A DNA stretch of 64,000 nucleotides from Chlorohelix sp037138995 (GTDB taxonomy: Bacteria > Chloroflexota > Chloroflexia > Chloroheliales > Chloroheliaceae), in assembly GCF_037138995.1 (NCBI RefSeq), contig NZ_JBAXHI010000014.1, positions 23,227 to 87,226 of the forward strand, given 5' to 3'. Position 1 is the first letter of the stretch. Each line of letters begins with the position of its first letter. The notes beneath the pieces are model-generated. The model saw nothing but the letters and a program-made list of their open reading frames with translations, made no database searches and was not told the origin of the DNA. The position numbers and the translations under genes are program-made. This document shows, in pieces, positions 51,698 through 60,998 of the stretch.

Positions 51698-52594
51698 TTA
51701 CGCAATCGGTTTCCCGGTGACATCGGTGTAGAGCTTTGAAAGTACGGTGTAATCATCGCGGTTATGCCCGGTAGCTTTCAGGATACCGAAAAGTTGCTGC
51801 ACCAACGCTGTACCCATCATCGGTACGCCCATTTCTTTACCCGCGCCAAGCGCCGCGTTCAAATCCTTGTATAGCAGTTCGGTGGCAAAGCCGGTGGTAA
51901 AATCGCCCTTAAGCAAATTATTGGGAATCCATTTGTCCATCAGGTAAGAGGCGCTGGTAGCGTTTAAAAGCACCTCGCGCAACATGTGAGGGTCTGCGCC
52001 CGCCTTTACCCCAAAGGCAAAGCCCTCTACCAAAGCCATTGTATTAAGGGAAATGATAATCTGATTTACTAGCTTTACGGTTTCGCCCATACCCTGTGGA
52101 CCGACTCGCACCGGAGAACCCATCGCGCTCAGTACAGGCTTGCCACGCTCAAAAACAGCCTCATCTGCGCCCGCCATAATCGCCAATGTGCCGGAGGCGG
52201 CGCGGAAAGGACCACCGCTAACCGGAGCATCTATAAAATCAATGCCTTTCTCCTTCAAACGCGCCGCGATTTTCTGGCTGGCGACCGGAGAAATTGTACT
52301 CATATCAATTACCAGCAAGCCGGATTGCGACCCTTCCACTATCCCATTAGCTCCAAAGCAAGCTTCCTCGACTTCGGGCGCATCTGGAACCATTGTCACA
52401 ATAACTTCGACTTTACCCGCTAGGTCAGACGCATTCGCGGCTTCTTTCGCCCCCAACGCAAGCAACTCTTCCAAAGGTTTGCGGTTGCGGTGCGCTACTA
52501 TATAAGTTTCAAATCCCTTAGTTATCAGTTGCTCTGCCATCGGGCGACCCATCGCGCCCAGTCCAATAAACCCCACTTTTTTAATATCAGACAT
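51698..52594 (-). CDS. Beta-hydroxyacid dehydrogenase, probably tartronate semialdehyde (2-hydroxy-3-oxopropionate) reductase
   Basis: 298-aa NAD(P)-dependent enzyme of the 3-hydroxyisobutyrate dehydrogenase family. It shows the Rossmann motif GFIGLGAMGRPMA (8-20), the substrate-binding DAPVSGG, and the catalytic Lys in GETVKLVNQII. Family members act on tartronate semialdehyde, 3-hydroxyisobutyrate or succinic semialdehyde. The neighbours here (remnants of glycolate oxidase and a glyoxylate-forming CoA-ester lyase) favour tartronate semialdehyde reduction to glycerate. Arg19 after the dinucleotide motif does not by itself settle cofactor choice. Confidence 0.82.
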   Translation of the reverse strand: MSDIKKVGFIGLGAMGRPMAEQLITKGFETYIVAHRNRKPLEELLALGAKEAANASDLAGKVEVIVTMVPDAPEVEEACFGANGIVEGSQSGLLVIDMSTISPVASQKIAARLKEKGIDFIDAPVSGGPFRAASGTLAIMAGADEAVFERGKPVLSAMGSPVRVGPQGMGETVKLVNQIIISLNTMALVEGFAFGVKAGADPHMLREVLLNATSASYLMDKWIPNNLLKGDFTTGFATELLYKDLNAALGAGKEMGVPMMGTALVQQLFGILKATGHNRDDYTVLSKLYTDVTGKPIA

Positions 52595-52614
52595 TTTTCT
52601 CTCCCCTTTTAATT

Positions 52615-52770
52615 TTATTCTCCAACTTTATAAGCACGTTCCAGCAATTCGGCAAGATGTAATACTTTGGCTTTCTGACCGTCCTCACGCAAGCCCTAAC
52701 TGCTTTGAATAGCACAATCGGGATTGCTTGCCACCACAATATCGGCGGTCAATAGAGCCGTCATATTCAT
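52615..52770 (-). pseudogene. Remnant of glycolate oxidase iron-sulfur subunit (GlcF C-terminus)
   Basis: In the frame from 52770 the translation reads TADIVVASNPDCAIQSS, a TAG stop at 52698-52696, then GLREDGQKAKVLHLAELLERAY to a TAA at 52617-52615. This matches the C-terminal end of GlcF/LutA-type CCG-domain proteins (ADIVV..NPGC..Q...GL...G....V.H.AELL). Everything N-terminal of it is missing, and the stop interrupts what is left. Confidence 0.7.
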
Positions 52771-52862
52771 ATAGTTTTAGGTCGTAGCACACCGCGCTCC
52801 CCCACGATTTGCATGAGGTCACGTGCCAACTTCTCCCGATTTGTTTCCTCAACAATTGCCAT
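52767..52862 (-). pseudogene. Remnant of glycolate oxidase FAD subunit (GlcD N-terminus)
   Basis: The ATG at 52862, with AGAGGG upstream, opens a 31-codon frame MAIVEETNREKLARDLMQIV then GERGVLRPKTI and a TGA. LxxDLxxIVGxxxVL is the usual start of GlcD-type FAD-linked oxidases. The frame ends exactly where the GlcF-like tail begins, so a deletion of most of both genes has joined the two ends. Confidence 0.6.
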
Positions 52863-52887
52863 ATAAGCCCTCTTTTGCGCTAACCGC

Positions 52888-53829
52888 TTAAAACAAACCT
52901 GCGATTTTAGCTTTTTCCACTATGTTGCGTGCCACCCTCAACGAAGCGGCATCCACCATTTTTCCGCTCACCGTGATTGCGCCGCGCCCTTCCGTCAACG
53001 CCTTCTCGTATTCGTTCATCACCGTTTGCGCCCACTGAATATCTTTTTCGGGTGGTGAAAACACTTTGTTGGTCGCCTCTATCTGGCTAGGATGGATACA
53101 CCATTTGCCATCAAAACCCATTGAGCGAGCAACCCGGCAAGAGTGCAGATAACCTTCCGGGTCTTTAATCCCGGCGAAGGGTCCATCCATGCAGCGCAAT
53201 TCGTAAGCACGCGCCGCCGAGACAATTGCATGCATCACATAGTGCCAGCGATGACCGGGATAAAGCTTGTCGTTCTCGTCCAGTTCACCGATGTTATCCA
53301 TTGGCATCTGCACCGAAGCAGCATAATCGCCCGGACCGTAAATCAGGGTTTCGAGACGCTCGGAAGATTTGGCAATCTCTTTTACATTTACCAAACCCAA
53401 CGCGGTTTCAATCTGCGCCTCAATCCCGATTCGGTTTGCAAACCCTTTGTAGGCTTCAATCTGGGAAAGCAGCGTTTCCACCACATATACATCTTCTGGG
53501 CGATTCACTTTTGGAACCATCACCAAATCGAGCTTATCGCCTGACGCTTCCACCACTTCGATTAAATCGCGGTAGGCAAAATAAGTATCCAGCCCATTGA
53601 TGCGATACAGGCGAAGCTTTTTGCCCCAATCCAGTTCGCGCAAGGCTTTGACCACATTGACGCGGCTGGCTTCCTTTTCGCTAGGTGCAACCGAATCTTC
53701 TAAATCAATACAAACCGCATCGGCAGCACTGGCAACGGCTTTTTCAATTATCCTGAAATTGGCAGCCGGAACTATCAAAATAGAGCGTTCAAGGCGAGCA
53801 TCTATTCTAGTGTGGGCGCTTACGTTCAC
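52888..53829 (-). CDS. HpcH/HpaI (CitE-like) CoA-ester lyase, malyl-CoA lyase type
   Basis: 313-aa aldol-type lyase. It shows SILIVPAANFRII, the metal-binding VCIDLEDSVAPSEKE, MVPKVNRPEDVY, the acidic EAQIETALGLVNV, YGPGDYAASVQMP and WCIHPSQIEATNKVF. These blocks match L-malyl-CoA/beta-methylmalyl-CoA lyases, which release glyoxylate from malyl-CoA, and related CitE-like enzymes. Start GTG with AGGAGG upstream. In Chloroflexus such lyases serve the 3-hydroxypropionate bicycle; here other bicycle genes are not visible, so the pathway is open. Confidence 0.85.
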   Translation of the reverse strand: MNVSAHTRIDARLERSILIVPAANFRIIEKAVASAADAVCIDLEDSVAPSEKEASRVNVVKALRELDWGKKLRLYRINGLDTYFAYRDLIEVVEASGDKLDLVMVPKVNRPEDVYVVETLLSQIEAYKGFANRIGIEAQIETALGLVNVKEIAKSSERLETLIYGPGDYAASVQMPMDNIGELDENDKLYPGHRWHYVMHAIVSAARAYELRCMDGPFAGIKDPEGYLHSCRVARSMGFDGKWCIHPSQIEATNKVFSPPEKDIQWAQTVMNEYEKALTEGRGAITVSGKMVDAASLRVARNIVEKAKIAGLF

Positions 53830-54003
53830 AAGCTTCCTCCTGATAAATTTTTAAGCATGCCTATGGGATACCACTATATTACACCTCACAACTTTGCGTT
53901 TCAAATCGTATCGTTATATTTTCAGGGTGCAAAATAATAACTAGATTATATTTTATGATGCGAAATATAACCTAGCCATTTGAGAATTGTTAATTCGCAA
54001 TTT

Positions 54004-55188
54004 TCATGGGATGTCCAGCACACGGGCGAGAACGAATTTAAGATAGCGTCCTTCCATAAAATGGACGGGGACGGGATGGTCAAGAGGCTGCCCGGCATCA
54101 TGCTGCAATAACAAACGTTTTCCGGCAGTCATCGCGGCTTGCGCCAGCATATCGCGGAACATATCGGGACTGACATAAGCGGTACAACTAGCGGTAGCCA
54201 GCAATCCGCCGGGCGCAATACATTGCAGCGCGAGGCGGTTCAGCTTCTCGTAACCGCGCAAGGCAGCAAATACATTCTTGCGGTTGTGGGCAAAACTAGG
54301 TGGGTCGAGAATCACAATATCAAATTTCTGACCTTCCGCCACATAGCGAGTCAGCAATTCAAAGCAATCTTCGGAAAGGAACTCATGCTCCCATGCGTCA
54401 AAGCCATTTAGCTCAAAGTTTTGGCGAGCATCAGCAGAGGCAGCAGCCGCAATATCGCAACTGACCACTTTGGTAGCGCCGCCTCGCGCCGCATATACCG
54501 AAAACGCCCCGGTATAGCTAAACAAATTTAGCGCTCTTTTGCCAGAACACCAATCCTGCATAAAACGGCGGTTCTCGCGGTGGTCAAGAAACAACCCTGT
54601 TTTTTGACCTTCAAAAAGATTGGCACGGAAACGCAGCCCATGTTCGGTAATTACCAAGTTGCGGGGTGGCATATTCCCCCACACCAACCGAGATTTGACC
54701 GGGCTTTCTTCGTCACCTTCACCGCGCCTCCGTTCCAATATTCCCTTGAGCTTGGTAGTCTTGCATAGGGCTTCGATTAGCAGGGGCTTGAGGGTTTCGA
54801 GGCTTTCGGCATAGGTCTGTATTACGGCAAATTGCCCGTACAGGTCAACCGTTATACCCGGCAAGCCGTCACCTTCACCGAATAGCCAGCGATAAGCGGT
54901 AGTTTGTTGGCGTTCACGAATTGGGGCGCGGTTCTCCCATGCTTCCTGTACTCGCGCTTGTAGCCACTCTGCATCCGGTACTTGTTGCTGAGAAAAGATG
55001 CGAACTGCAATCGCGCTAGAATTATCCCACAATCCAAAGGCGGAGAAATTGCCGCAACGTACCTTGACCCATGCCCCGCTTGGTAATTTTACATCCTGAG
55101 TAATGGCTTCACGATAGACCCACGGATGCCCTTGAGCTAACTTTTGGCGCAGATTAGCGGGTAGCGTTACCTCAAATAGTCTGCTCAT
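54004..55188 (-). CDS. rlmI: 23S rRNA m5C methyltransferase RlmI-type
   Basis: 394 aa. The N-terminal PUA domain (LRQKLAQGHPWVYREAI) is followed by the EEHUD-like linker and a SAM-dependent Rossmann domain: GLFLDHRENRR, LNLFSYTGAFSVYAA (motif I), VSCDIAAAA, DIVILDPPSF (motif IV) and TASCTAYV with the catalytic Cys. RlmI methylates C1962 of 23S rRNA. Its start overlaps the stop of the upstream HAD gene by 4 bases (ATGA), so the pair is translationally coupled. Confidence 0.9.
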   Translation of the reverse strand: MSRLFEVTLPANLRQKLAQGHPWVYREAITQDVKLPSGAWVKVRCGNFSAFGLWDNSSAIAVRIFSQQQVPDAEWLQARVQEAWENRAPIRERQQTTAYRWLFGEGDGLPGITVDLYGQFAVIQTYAESLETLKPLLIEALCKTTKLKGILERRRGEGDEESPVKSRLVWGNMPPRNLVITEHGLRFRANLFEGQKTGLFLDHRENRRFMQDWCSGKRALNLFSYTGAFSVYAARGGATKVVSCDIAAAASADARQNFELNGFDAWEHEFLSEDCFELLTRYVAEGQKFDIVILDPPSFAHNRKNVFAALRGYEKLNRLALQCIAPGGLLATASCTAYVSPDMFRDMLAQAAMTAGKRLLLQHDAGQPLDHPVPVHFMEGRYLKFVLARVLDIP

Positions 55189-55850
55189 AAAGCTTGCTGC
55201 CTAACGCGACTCTCAATATCACGGGCAATCTCGGAAATTTGGGTGAAGCGTACCACATTGGAGGGATAAGGCAAACCAGCGTTACGCCGCCAATCCCGCA
55301 AATAGACATGGGAGACTCCACATTTCGCCAGATAATACACAATGCCGCCATCGTCATCAGCATGTTCATTAATTTCAAACTGGCGGAGCAGATGAAGTTT
55401 GTACTTGCGAGTGGATTGGTCGGTATAATTGGCAAAAACATCCAGAATATACTTATCCAGTTCATAGCGTTTTAGCCACGCTTGCACGATTTTGCGTGCC
55501 AGATAACTGCGCCCGGTAATTATTATCAGGTTACGATGTTTAGACACTTCGGCGATTCCCGCCCGCGCTCCGGGCATGGGTCTGCGCCCAAAATAACGCA
55601 ATTGTTGGGTTAAATCCTTGAATTTGAGTGAAACCCTACCGGGCAAACCAGAAACGGGCGCATCTAACCGACGCACCACACCGATTTCATCATCGGTTAG
55701 CTTGCGACTCAAAGTCCAATCCAGCCCAAGCAGTGGAGTACCTATTACTCCATCAAGGTCAAACGAAAAGAAAGGTTTTGCAGAATCGCCCGCTGGTAAC
55801 TTGATTTCCCGGAATCCTGCTAAGTTCATGTTTTTATCGGTAATCGTCAT
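55185..55850 (-). CDS. HAD-superfamily hydrolase-like protein
   Basis: 221 aa from the ATG at 55850; GTG 55853 and TTG 55859 are alternative starts. Motif I is FSFDLDGVIG, with the two Asp of phosphatases, and motif II is IIITGRSY. Motifs III and IV appear as ADDDGGIVYYLAKCGVSHVYL, somewhat divergent from the usual GDxxxD. It could act on nucleotides or sugar phosphates like other 5'-nucleotidase-like HADs. It is overlapped by rlmI, a coupling that may be only transcriptional economy. Confidence 0.75.
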   Translation of the reverse strand: MTITDKNMNLAGFREIKLPAGDSAKPFFSFDLDGVIGTPLLGLDWTLSRKLTDDEIGVVRRLDAPVSGLPGRVSLKFKDLTQQLRYFGRRPMPGARAGIAEVSKHRNLIIITGRSYLARKIVQAWLKRYELDKYILDVFANYTDQSTRKYKLHLLRQFEINEHADDDGGIVYYLAKCGVSHVYLRDWRRNAGLPYPSNVVRFTQISEIARDIESRVRQQAL

Positions 55851-55906
55851 CACTTCCAATTGTTAAAGATATGATGGCAGGTTTAAAATCGCCTACCCTT
55901 GTTTGA

Positions 55907-57430
55907 TTATCGCTTGAATAATAAATCCAGCATTTTGCCTACTAACTTCTCACTGCGGCGGTTGTAGGGAAACCAGTGTAATTCGCGCTTCATTCCAACT
56001 CTGTCGGACAAAATGCCCTGCACCCGGCAAAACATTCGGATGCCATCCTCCGCACCATGCCGATAGCCAAAACCGCTTTGCTTGATTGCACCCATCGGCA
56101 ATTCGGGGATGGCATAGTTTATTGCCACATCATTTATACAGGTTGAGCCTGCTGCAATCCGGCGAGCCAACGCCATACCACGCACTTTGTTGGAAGTCCA
56201 GATGCTGCTGCTGAGTCCATACTCGCTGTCATTGGAAAGTCGCAAAGCCTCTTCCGCATTTTTAACCTTGATAATAGGCAGCACAGGTCCAAAAGTTTCT
56301 TCCTGCAGCAGAAGCATATCATCCGTGACATCGGTAATCACAGTAGGCTCATAGAAATAGCCGCCTAAATCTTCGCGCCTCCGCCCGCCCGTCAGTATCT
56401 TTGCGCCTCTAGCGCGGGCATCCTCCACCTGTCTTTCCACGATAGCTAACTGGCGTTCAGACATCAAGGGTCCTATATCTATGCTATCCCCGCTGCGTGT
56501 CTCCACCCCTACCCGCAATTTTTGCACTTGCTCCACTACTTTTTGCACAAAACTGTCATAGATGGGCGCTTCTACATAAGCCCGTTCCACCGAGATACAC
56601 ATCTGACCGGAATTAAACAAAGCCCCGTTAATAGCGCCATTTACTGCCCGTTCCAAATTCGCATCTTGCAACACTATCATAGGGTCTTTTCCGCCCAATT
56701 CCAGCAACACAGGCGTAAGGGTACGAGAAGCACGCTCCATTACCTTTTTGCCGGTAGGCACGCTGCCGGTAAACGAAATTAGGTCGGCTTCATCAATTAA
56801 CGCGCCTGCGGTGTCTGCCATCCCATTGACGATTTGTAACACATCACGGGGGACTCCGGCTTTGTGGCAGAAATCCATCATCAAGTGGGCGCAGAGTGGC
56901 GAAAACTCGCTAGGTTTTATCACTACCGCGTTACCTGCCATCAACGCGGCTATGGCATCACCGAAGGAAAGCAACAGCGGAAAGTTCCATGGGGAAATAT
57001 TTCCCACTACTCCGTAAGGGTGATACACAATAGCGCCGCCCTTATGCTTCAACAGGTGAAAAGAAACTTTGCGGTCTGCTAGGAATTTTTCGGCTTTGCG
57101 CCCATAATAGCCTATCATATCGCAAATATAGAGCAGTTCGATCAAAACTTCGGGCGCGGGCTTACCGGTTTCCAGCACGATAGTTTCTATCATCTGCGCC
57201 TTGTTTTCCAGCAAAAGCTTACGAGCAGCATGTAAACGATTTGCGCGTTCTTTGAAACTCAGTGTTGCCCATTCTTTCTGAGCAACACGGGCGCGTTTTA
57301 CCGCCTGCGCTACATCCACAGGACTATCAATTTCAACCTCAGCAAGTATCTCACGGTTTGCCGGGTTCAAAACCTGAAAAGTGGGGCGGGCTGCCGAGCC
57401 GATTTCTTCTCGCACAACTTCGTACAACAT
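55907..57430 (-). CDS. Aldehyde dehydrogenase (NAD(P)-dependent)
   Basis: 507-aa ALDH-superfamily enzyme. It shows the cofactor-binding GVVGNISPWNFPLLLS and ISFTGSVPTGKKV, the general base Glu in LELGGKDP, the catalytic Cys in FNSGQMCISVERAYVE, and EETFGPVLPI near the end. The family includes succinate-semialdehyde and broad-range aldehyde dehydrogenases. The C-terminus extends beyond the core with a basic RRSEKLVGKMLDLLFKR that might be membrane-associating. AGGAGT precedes the ATG; ribF lies 53 bases upstream on the same strand. Confidence 0.88.
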   Translation of the reverse strand: MLYEVVREEIGSAARPTFQVLNPANREILAEVEIDSPVDVAQAVKRARVAQKEWATLSFKERANRLHAARKLLLENKAQMIETIVLETGKPAPEVLIELLYICDMIGYYGRKAEKFLADRKVSFHLLKHKGGAIVYHPYGVVGNISPWNFPLLLSFGDAIAALMAGNAVVIKPSEFSPLCAHLMMDFCHKAGVPRDVLQIVNGMADTAGALIDEADLISFTGSVPTGKKVMERASRTLTPVLLELGGKDPMIVLQDANLERAVNGAINGALFNSGQMCISVERAYVEAPIYDSFVQKVVEQVQKLRVGVETRSGDSIDIGPLMSERQLAIVERQVEDARARGAKILTGGRRREDLGGYFYEPTVITDVTDDMLLLQEETFGPVLPIIKVKNAEEALRLSNDSEYGLSSSIWTSNKVRGMALARRIAAGSTCINDVAINYAIPELPMGAIKQSGFGYRHGAEDGIRMFCRVQGILSDRVGMKRELHWFPYNRRSEKLVGKMLDLLFKR

Positions 57431-57483
57431 AAAACTTACTCCTAATACATTACTGCATTCGCTCCAAATTAAGCATCAGGGAA

Positions 57484-58431
57484 TCAACCATGCCCGTGTG
57501 CATCCAGCGCCTCACGCCCCTTTGCCACATCCAATTGGAGTTGAGCGCGGATTTCCTCGATACCAGAAAACTTGCGCTCATCTCTTAATTTGGCGACAAA
57601 CTGCACTTTCAGATGCTTGTCATACAGGTCATCTGAAAAATCCAACAAGTGGGTTTCGATGCTACGAGAGCCATTATCAAAGGTGGGACGCACCCCAATA
57701 TTGGTGACACTAGGAAATTCTAGCCGCCTATCTCCTTCCAAGATAGTAGCGATAGTAGCATAAACTCCATTGCCGGGAATGGCAAAATTTGAAGGGATTT
57801 CGATATTAGCAGTCGGAAAACCGATAACTCGCCCGCGCTGCGCCCCATGTAAAACTATACCTTGCACGCTGTGGAAACGGTCAAGCAAGCGGGAAGCATA
57901 ATCAACAGCGCCTTCCAACAAAAGCTTGCGAATACGTGTGCTACTGACTATCTCATTGCCCACCTCTAGCGGGGCGAGGCTATGCACATGGAAGCCACGT
58001 TGCGAACCCAATTCGCGCAACTTAACAATATTTCCAGAAGCCTTGTGTCCGAAAACAAAATCTTCTCCAACATGAATTTCGGTTACTTTGGCAGGAGAAG
58101 TCAGCCAATCCACAAATTGTTCGGGAGCAAGTCGCATGAAATCTGGAGTAAAAGGCTGGATAATTAGATAATCTGTGCCTAATTCGGCGATAAGCTCGGC
58201 TTTATCCTCAAGTGTAGTGAGATAAATCATGGGAAAGTTAGGACGCACTACGGTATCAGGGTGTGGGTTGAAGCTAATGACTGCTGATTTCACGCCTTGT
58301 TCGCGTGTCCGCATTACCGCACCCGCGATTAGAGCGCGATGCGCTACATGTACACCGTCAAACGCACCTATTGTTATGATTAATTTTTCATTGCGCTGCT
58401 TTAACTGGTACAGGTCGTTCAATAACTCCAA
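57484..58431 (-). CDS. ribF: Bifunctional riboflavin kinase / FAD synthetase
   Basis: Makes FMN and FAD. The start TTG at 58431 is preferred because GGAGG lies exactly 8 bases upstream, overlapping a second TTG at 58446 that would otherwise be the start. The N-terminal adenylyltransferase has ITIGAFDGVHVAHRALI, VISFNPHP and VGEDFVFGHKASG, then VSSTRIRKLL. The C-terminal riboflavin-kinase barrel has GRVIGFPTANIEIP, GVYATIA and ETHLLDF. 315 aa is normal. It follows truB in the usual truB-ribF order. Confidence 0.94.
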   Translation of the reverse strand: MELLNDLYQLKQRNEKLIITIGAFDGVHVAHRALIAGAVMRTREQGVKSAVISFNPHPDTVVRPNFPMIYLTTLEDKAELIAELGTDYLIIQPFTPDFMRLAPEQFVDWLTSPAKVTEIHVGEDFVFGHKASGNIVKLRELGSQRGFHVHSLAPLEVGNEIVSSTRIRKLLLEGAVDYASRLLDRFHSVQGIVLHGAQRGRVIGFPTANIEIPSNFAIPGNGVYATIATILEGDRRLEFPSVTNIGVRPTFDNGSRSIETHLLDFSDDLYDKHLKVQFVAKLRDERKFSGIEEIRAQLQLDVAKGREALDAHGHG

Positions 58432-58466
58432 GCCTAAAACCTCCAAATTTAAACCGGATTATAAAA

Positions 58467-59387
58467 TTAGATAAAAACTTTGGAAGGATGCCATTCCTGT
58501 CCTTCGCGCTCCAATAACGCCAGAAAGTCACCCTCATCAGTATAGACTCGGCGATGAAGCATAGCGGCGTTGGCTTTTGTATTCACTTTCCATTGTGCAG
58601 GTGGCATATCTTCTTCCAGCGGCAAATTCCGCCCTTGCCGGATTTTTTCTGCGGTGTACGGGTCAACTATGATTGCCGGAAAAGTGCCTATAGCGTGGTC
58701 GGCATGCATAAGTACCTCTTCAAGGCTGCCTTCTTTAGCTCGTGCTGCCAACTCTGAGAGGGTAATGGCATCCTTAATATGAAACCCACCGCTCTGGACT
58801 CTTACCAAATGTTGCATATACGCGCCACAGCCCAGTTCTTTACCTATATCATACACCAACGAGCGTATATAGGTTCCCTTACCGCATTCTACCCACAACC
58901 GCAGCCAAGGTGATTCCCACAGGGTGATTCTGGATTCATAAATTTCTACTGGGCGAGGAACGAGTTCAATATCTGCGCCTTTACCTGCTCTTGCCGCTTT
59001 GTATAACGGCTGACCTGCCACCTTGATAGCAGAGTACAGTGGCGGAACCTGCATAATAGCTCCCCGAAATTTCGACAACACCCGTTCAAGTTCTGCAAGG
59101 CTGTAATCGGACACTTCGCCTATAGCCTGAATTATACCTTCACGATCGTAGGTATCGGTTTCAATTCCAAGAACTAAATCGGCACAATATATTTTGCGGG
59201 AATCGCTTAGGTATTCCACCACACGGGTAGCATGCCCAACACAAACAGGTAAAACGCCCTCGGCTGCCGGGTCAAGAGTACCGGCGTGTCCCACTCTTTT
59301 TTCATGCAGTATTCGGCGCACCCCCGCCACCACATCATGGCTGGTCATGCCGACTTCTTTATAGATATTTAGGATGCCGCTAATCAT
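58467..59387 (-). CDS. truB: tRNA pseudouridine-55 synthase
   Basis: 306 aa. GILNIYKEVGMTSHDVV opens the protein, the catalytic Asp lies in GHAGTLDPAAEGVLPV, and DLVLGIETDTYD and GTYIRSLVYDIG follow; a PUA-like tail completes it. It makes pseudouridine 55 in the T-loop of tRNAs. ribF starts 35 bases downstream. Confidence 0.95.
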   Translation of the reverse strand: MISGILNIYKEVGMTSHDVVAGVRRILHEKRVGHAGTLDPAAEGVLPVCVGHATRVVEYLSDSRKIYCADLVLGIETDTYDREGIIQAIGEVSDYSLAELERVLSKFRGAIMQVPPLYSAIKVAGQPLYKAARAGKGADIELVPRPVEIYESRITLWESPWLRLWVECGKGTYIRSLVYDIGKELGCGAYMQHLVRVQSGGFHIKDAITLSELAARAKEGSLEEVLMHADHAIGTFPAIIVDPYTAEKIRQGRNLPLEEDMPPAQWKVNTKANAAMLHRRVYTDEGDFLALLEREGQEWHPSKVFI

Positions 59388-59505
59388 TGCAGCCCCATTT
59401 GTCTGATTCCTTCTTTTATGTTATTCACGGGCGTAATTTTAGCACAAATTGGGGGAAAGCGTGGCGCAAAGCAAAGGGGTGGGTAATTAAAACCAACGCA
59501 AAATT

Positions 59506-59877
59506 TTAAGAGTGACGTGCCAGCTTTAGATAAATCTGAGAATCGTGTAATTGCACCGGATAGGTATCAAGCTGGTAGTCAAGAAAGCTCACCTGATTCA
59601 TCCCTATCAACGTACCGCTATGTACATCAAAGGGCCAGTAATGAAGCGGACATTCAATGGTATAACCTTCAAGACAGCCATATTCAAAATGACCCCCGGC
59701 GTGGGGGCAAATACTGGAAATCGCAAATATTTCGCCTTCAATATTCAAAAGCAACACATTGCCGATAGAAAGCGGTACTACTTTACGAGTACCGGGAGGC
59801 AATTCCGCTAATGAACATACTTTGACGAGTTCAGAGGAAGGGTGAGATTCTTCAGCAAAATCTTCGGGATTTTCCAT
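59506..59877 (-). CDS. Rieske [2Fe-2S] ferredoxin-like protein
   Basis: 123 aa. The two cluster-binding motifs are CPHAGG (CxH) and CPLHYWPFDV (CxxH), 20 residues apart, with the GxxxxC-type spacing of NirD/soluble Rieske ferredoxins. It has no signal peptide, so it acts in the cytoplasm as an electron carrier or as a nitrite-reductase-like small subunit. Neither an oxygenase nor a nitrite reductase gene is adjacent. Confidence 0.88.
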   Translation of the reverse strand: MENPEDFAEESHPSSELVKVCSLAELPPGTRKVVPLSIGNVLLLNIEGEIFAISSICPHAGGHFEYGCLEGYTIECPLHYWPFDVHSGTLIGMNQVSFLDYQLDTYPVQLHDSQIYLKLARHS

Positions 59878-59904
59878 AATCTGTATAAATAACTCAGGTT
59901 TCTA

Positions 59905-60921
59905 TCACAAAATAGTAGAGAGCGCAAAAAGCTCATCAATCAAACCTGAAACCGAAAAATTATAGGCAACCAGACCGGAAGGAATATAATGCAACCCGCA
60001 TTGGTTAAACCAACGAATCAGGCTCATTTTCTTTTCAATCTGTGCGCTCACCAACGCTTGTTCTAAATCGTCCACTCTATAGGGAGTGCCACTAATTGCG
60101 CGGTAAGCTTGAAGGTAAGCCTGTGTTACCTTCGGCATCATCTCATTACCAAAGGCATTAACCGCAAAATTGGTAATATCTATCAAATCTAGCAAACCTG
60201 CCCCAAAAAAGGCAGTTGACCAATCCAATATTACAACTCGGCTATCCTGTGCGCTAAGTATAATATTGTCGGCATCAAATTCACCATGTACCAGCGTTTG
60301 GGGCAATTGTACCAAAGTATCTACAACTCTGGAATAGCCACTAACCACTATATCAAGCTTGGCAAGATGGCGAGAAGTCACTGCCGGGTAGTTACCTTGT
60401 TTCACCAGCAATTCGGTGGTGCTGAGCGCAGCAACCGCACTCTGACGATATTTATCCGCGTCATAATAGGGCAAATCTACTTTAGAAGGTAATTTACCGC
60501 GTGCAACATGTAACTCAAAAGAGGCATGCAAATCAGCAAGAGTGGAAATAGCCCGGTAAAGATTTGCAACAGTTTGCTCCTTATTCAAAGTGCGGTCGCC
60601 TAAATCTTCCAGAAAAAGCCAGATTTCGTTACCCACTTCAAAGGAACCGTAAAACAGAGGAGTCCAGCGGTTGCTCTGAGCAAATAGATACCGATATGTT
60701 AATAATTCAGTATCGAGTGGAGGTAAAATAGCTTTGAAAATCAAGTTGGGCAATTCCGGGTTGCGAAACTCAAGACGCTCAACCCGCGAGAGAGACCCTT
60801 GGTGGAGAAGGGTGCGACTCTTGAGTAGGGTATCTATACCCTGTGCGCCCGATTCTTCACTTTGAACAGTGAAAAGAATGGCTACCGTTTCACGAACTTT
60901 GGAGTCACTGGGTCTATTCAT
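59905..60921 (-). CDS. APH-family phosphotransferase
   Basis: 338-aa kinase-fold protein. The catalytic loop is LVHGEFDADNIIL (His-Gly-Glu where aminoglycoside kinases have His-Gly-Asp, Asn conserved), and the metal-binding Asp is in VVILDWSTAFFGAGLLDL. The N-lobe has LIFKAI as likely ATP-binding Lys. The family covers choline, homoserine, macrolide and small-molecule kinases; no resistance role should be assumed. It precedes the Rieske gene by 27 bases on the same strand. Confidence 0.75.
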   Translation of the reverse strand: MNRPSDSKVRETVAILFTVQSEESGAQGIDTLLKSRTLLHQGSLSRVERLEFRNPELPNLIFKAILPPLDTELLTYRYLFAQSNRWTPLFYGSFEVGNEIWLFLEDLGDRTLNKEQTVANLYRAISTLADLHASFELHVARGKLPSKVDLPYYDADKYRQSAVAALSTTELLVKQGNYPAVTSRHLAKLDIVVSGYSRVVDTLVQLPQTLVHGEFDADNIILSAQDSRVVILDWSTAFFGAGLLDLIDITNFAVNAFGNEMMPKVTQAYLQAYRAISGTPYRVDDLEQALVSAQIEKKMSLIRWFNQCGLHYIPSGLVAYNFSVSGLIDELFALSTIL

Positions 60922-60998
60922 AGGTACATGTCACCACAGTGGAAAAAAACTACTGTTAATCCCAATTATTTTAGACAATGCCGCGAATAAAAGCAACT

